A DNA stretch of 5,669 nucleotides, taken from the NCBI GenBank assembly GCA_902760765.1, contig CACWHO010000127.1, positions 1 through 5,669 on the forward strand, read 5' to 3'. The notes under the pieces are model-generated. The model did not search any database, had not been told where the DNA came from, and saw only the letters and a list, made by a program, of their open reading frames with translations. This document shows, one piece after another, positions 4,750-5,669 of this stretch (position 1 is the stretch's first letter; the number at the start of each line of letters is the position of its first letter). This DNA is from an uncultured Eubacteriales bacterium. Lineage in GTDB: Bacteria > Bacillota > Clostridia > TANB77 > CAG-508. The translations under genes were made by a program, and so were the position numbers.

Positions 4750-5669
4750 ATATTACATTATCATTTTTAGTAGTTTCCATTGCTTTTTCTTCTGCTTTAC
4801 CAGTTGTTTCTTCCATTAAGTTGTAATCTGTAGAAGGTTGTGTATATACATAGCTTATTGCAACATGGTGCAAATAGAAAAATATTCCTAATGATACAAC
4901 AAATGCAGCAACTGCTATACATATTCTATTAATATATACCCACTCCATTTTTAGTGGTGATGCAGCATCTTTTAATAGTTGTTGTAATTTTCTATATTCT
5001 CTTGAGCCATCTTTTGGTAAAAACAAATCTATTATTTTCTTGAAGAATTTATTTTTATAAATTTTTGCTTGCCAAGGATTATCTGTATTTCCTGAATTGC
5101 CATTTGTTGAGCTATTATCTTTTAATTTTCTAACTAATATGTAAGATACAAATGTTAATATTAATATTAATATTTGTACTATTGAACCTGGGTACCAACT
5201 TTTAACAAATGAGAAGTTTGATACTGCCCAGTTTTTAAGTGGTTCAAGGAATAGTACAGGAACAATTGAAATAAGTGATAAACTTCTAAATGTGTAATTT
5301 AATTTATCTCTTTTCAATATTTCTAGTTGCATTTCCTGTGTTATATTATCAACATTTTTTAAATATAATGAGCCACCATCAACTTTTCTATCTCCAAATT
5401 CCTTGGTTAGATATGAAACTCCTGCGAATTCCTTTAGAAAGTTATTTGGTGCAACATCATAGTATTTTTCAAGTTCATTTTCTGGGTCATCTGAAATTAA
5501 TATTTCATAAATTTTTTCGCCCTGTCTTGAAATTTCTTTTTCATCATCTTGTGAAACTTGGTATATTGCTTCTTCTACCATGTTGTATTCATGGTATGCA
5601 TGTCTGATTTCTGAAAAGAAATCAATTTGCTGTAAAAGTAATTCATCATCTTTTTTATCAACAGAACCA
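4736..5669 (-). CDS. GspF/TadC-like inner-membrane platform protein, first part (5' end beyond window)
   Basis: The frame is open to the right edge, so the start lies outside; 310 residues are visible. The ATG at 5581 is internal, because the 29 codons before it read as the same helical domain (for example DFFSEIRHAYHEYN). Visible residues 1-125 are a mostly helical, charged segment resembling the first cytoplasmic GspF domain. Membrane segments follow at about 129-147 and 161-180. Then come a Ser/Asn/Gly-rich linker (about 183-199), a basic segment with REYRKLQQLLKDAASPLK, and a third membrane segment at about 247-266. In the family, such proteins sit in the inner membrane and couple a cytoplasmic ATPase to pilin assembly or secretion. 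The frame ends at TGA 4738-4736, but coding-like sequence continues in the +1 frame (next entry), so this half alone lacks the second GspF domain. The family call rests on domain pattern and context, not a search. Confidence 0.8.
   Translation of the reverse strand, partial: GSVDKKDDELLLQQIDFFSEIRHAYHEYNMVEEAIYQVSQDDEKEISRQGEKIYEILISDDPENELEKYYDVAPNNFLKEFAGVSYLTKEFGDRKVDGGSLYLKNVDNITQEMQLEILKRDKLNYTFRSLSLISIVPVLFLEPLKNWAVSNFSFVKSWYPGSIVQILILILTFVSYILVRKLKDNSSTNGNSGNTDNPWQAKIYKNKFFKKIIDLFLPKDGSREYRKLQQLLKDAASPLKMEWVYINRICIAVAAFVVSLGIFFYLHHVAISYVYTQPSTDYNLMEETTGKAEEKAMETTKNDNVILRFK

Noticed and set aside
5290..5607. Plus-strand open frame of 105 codons
   Set aside because: It is antisense to the platform gene, whose frame is open to the window edge and has GspF-like features. 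The product has no recognisable domain.

Overview
The window is strongly AT-rich, and every supportable gene lies on the minus strand. Gaps are short, and nearly every start has a clear Shine-Dalgarno (SD) sequence of AGGAGG, GAGGTGA or AAAGGA type. Together with codon use dominated by AAA, AAT, ATA and TTA, this points to a low-GC Firmicute, most probably an anaerobic (gut-type) Clostridia or Bacilli lineage. The exact taxon cannot be read from the sequence.

Reading with transcription, from right to left, the window opens inside a membrane protein of the GspF/TadB/TadC inner-membrane platform family, which is cut by the right edge. This platform is split. The first reading frame stops at 4736, and the second half of the same kind of protein continues in the +1 frame from 4746 to 4135 with no start codon of its own. 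This is either a frameshift (mutation, assembly error or recoding) or an unusual two-piece platform.

Next come seven small proteins, each with one N-terminal membrane helix and a polar, probably beta-rich, C-terminal domain. Four begin with the almost identical N-terminus M-E-N-A-S-(K/R)-A (starts at 4112, 3308, 2224 and 1778). One has a basic N-terminus instead (start 2712, possibly 2769). The last two (1114 and 570) are clear paralogs of each other and have an N-terminal helix ending in F-P-L at residues 21-23. None has a recognisable prepilin leader, yet all look like pilin or pseudopilin subunits, and all seven end in a similar short C-terminal motif. A further gene may begin at position 15 and run off the left edge.

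The best reading is one operon for a Tad-like or type II secretion/type IV pilus-like envelope machine, with a platform protein followed by a set of pilin-like subunits that appear to be leaderless. The expected motor ATPase is not in the window and would be looked for beyond the right edge. No prepilin peptidase is visible. No promoter, terminator, RNA gene, mobile element or CRISPR array could be supported. No gene-free stretch exceeds about 100 bases.
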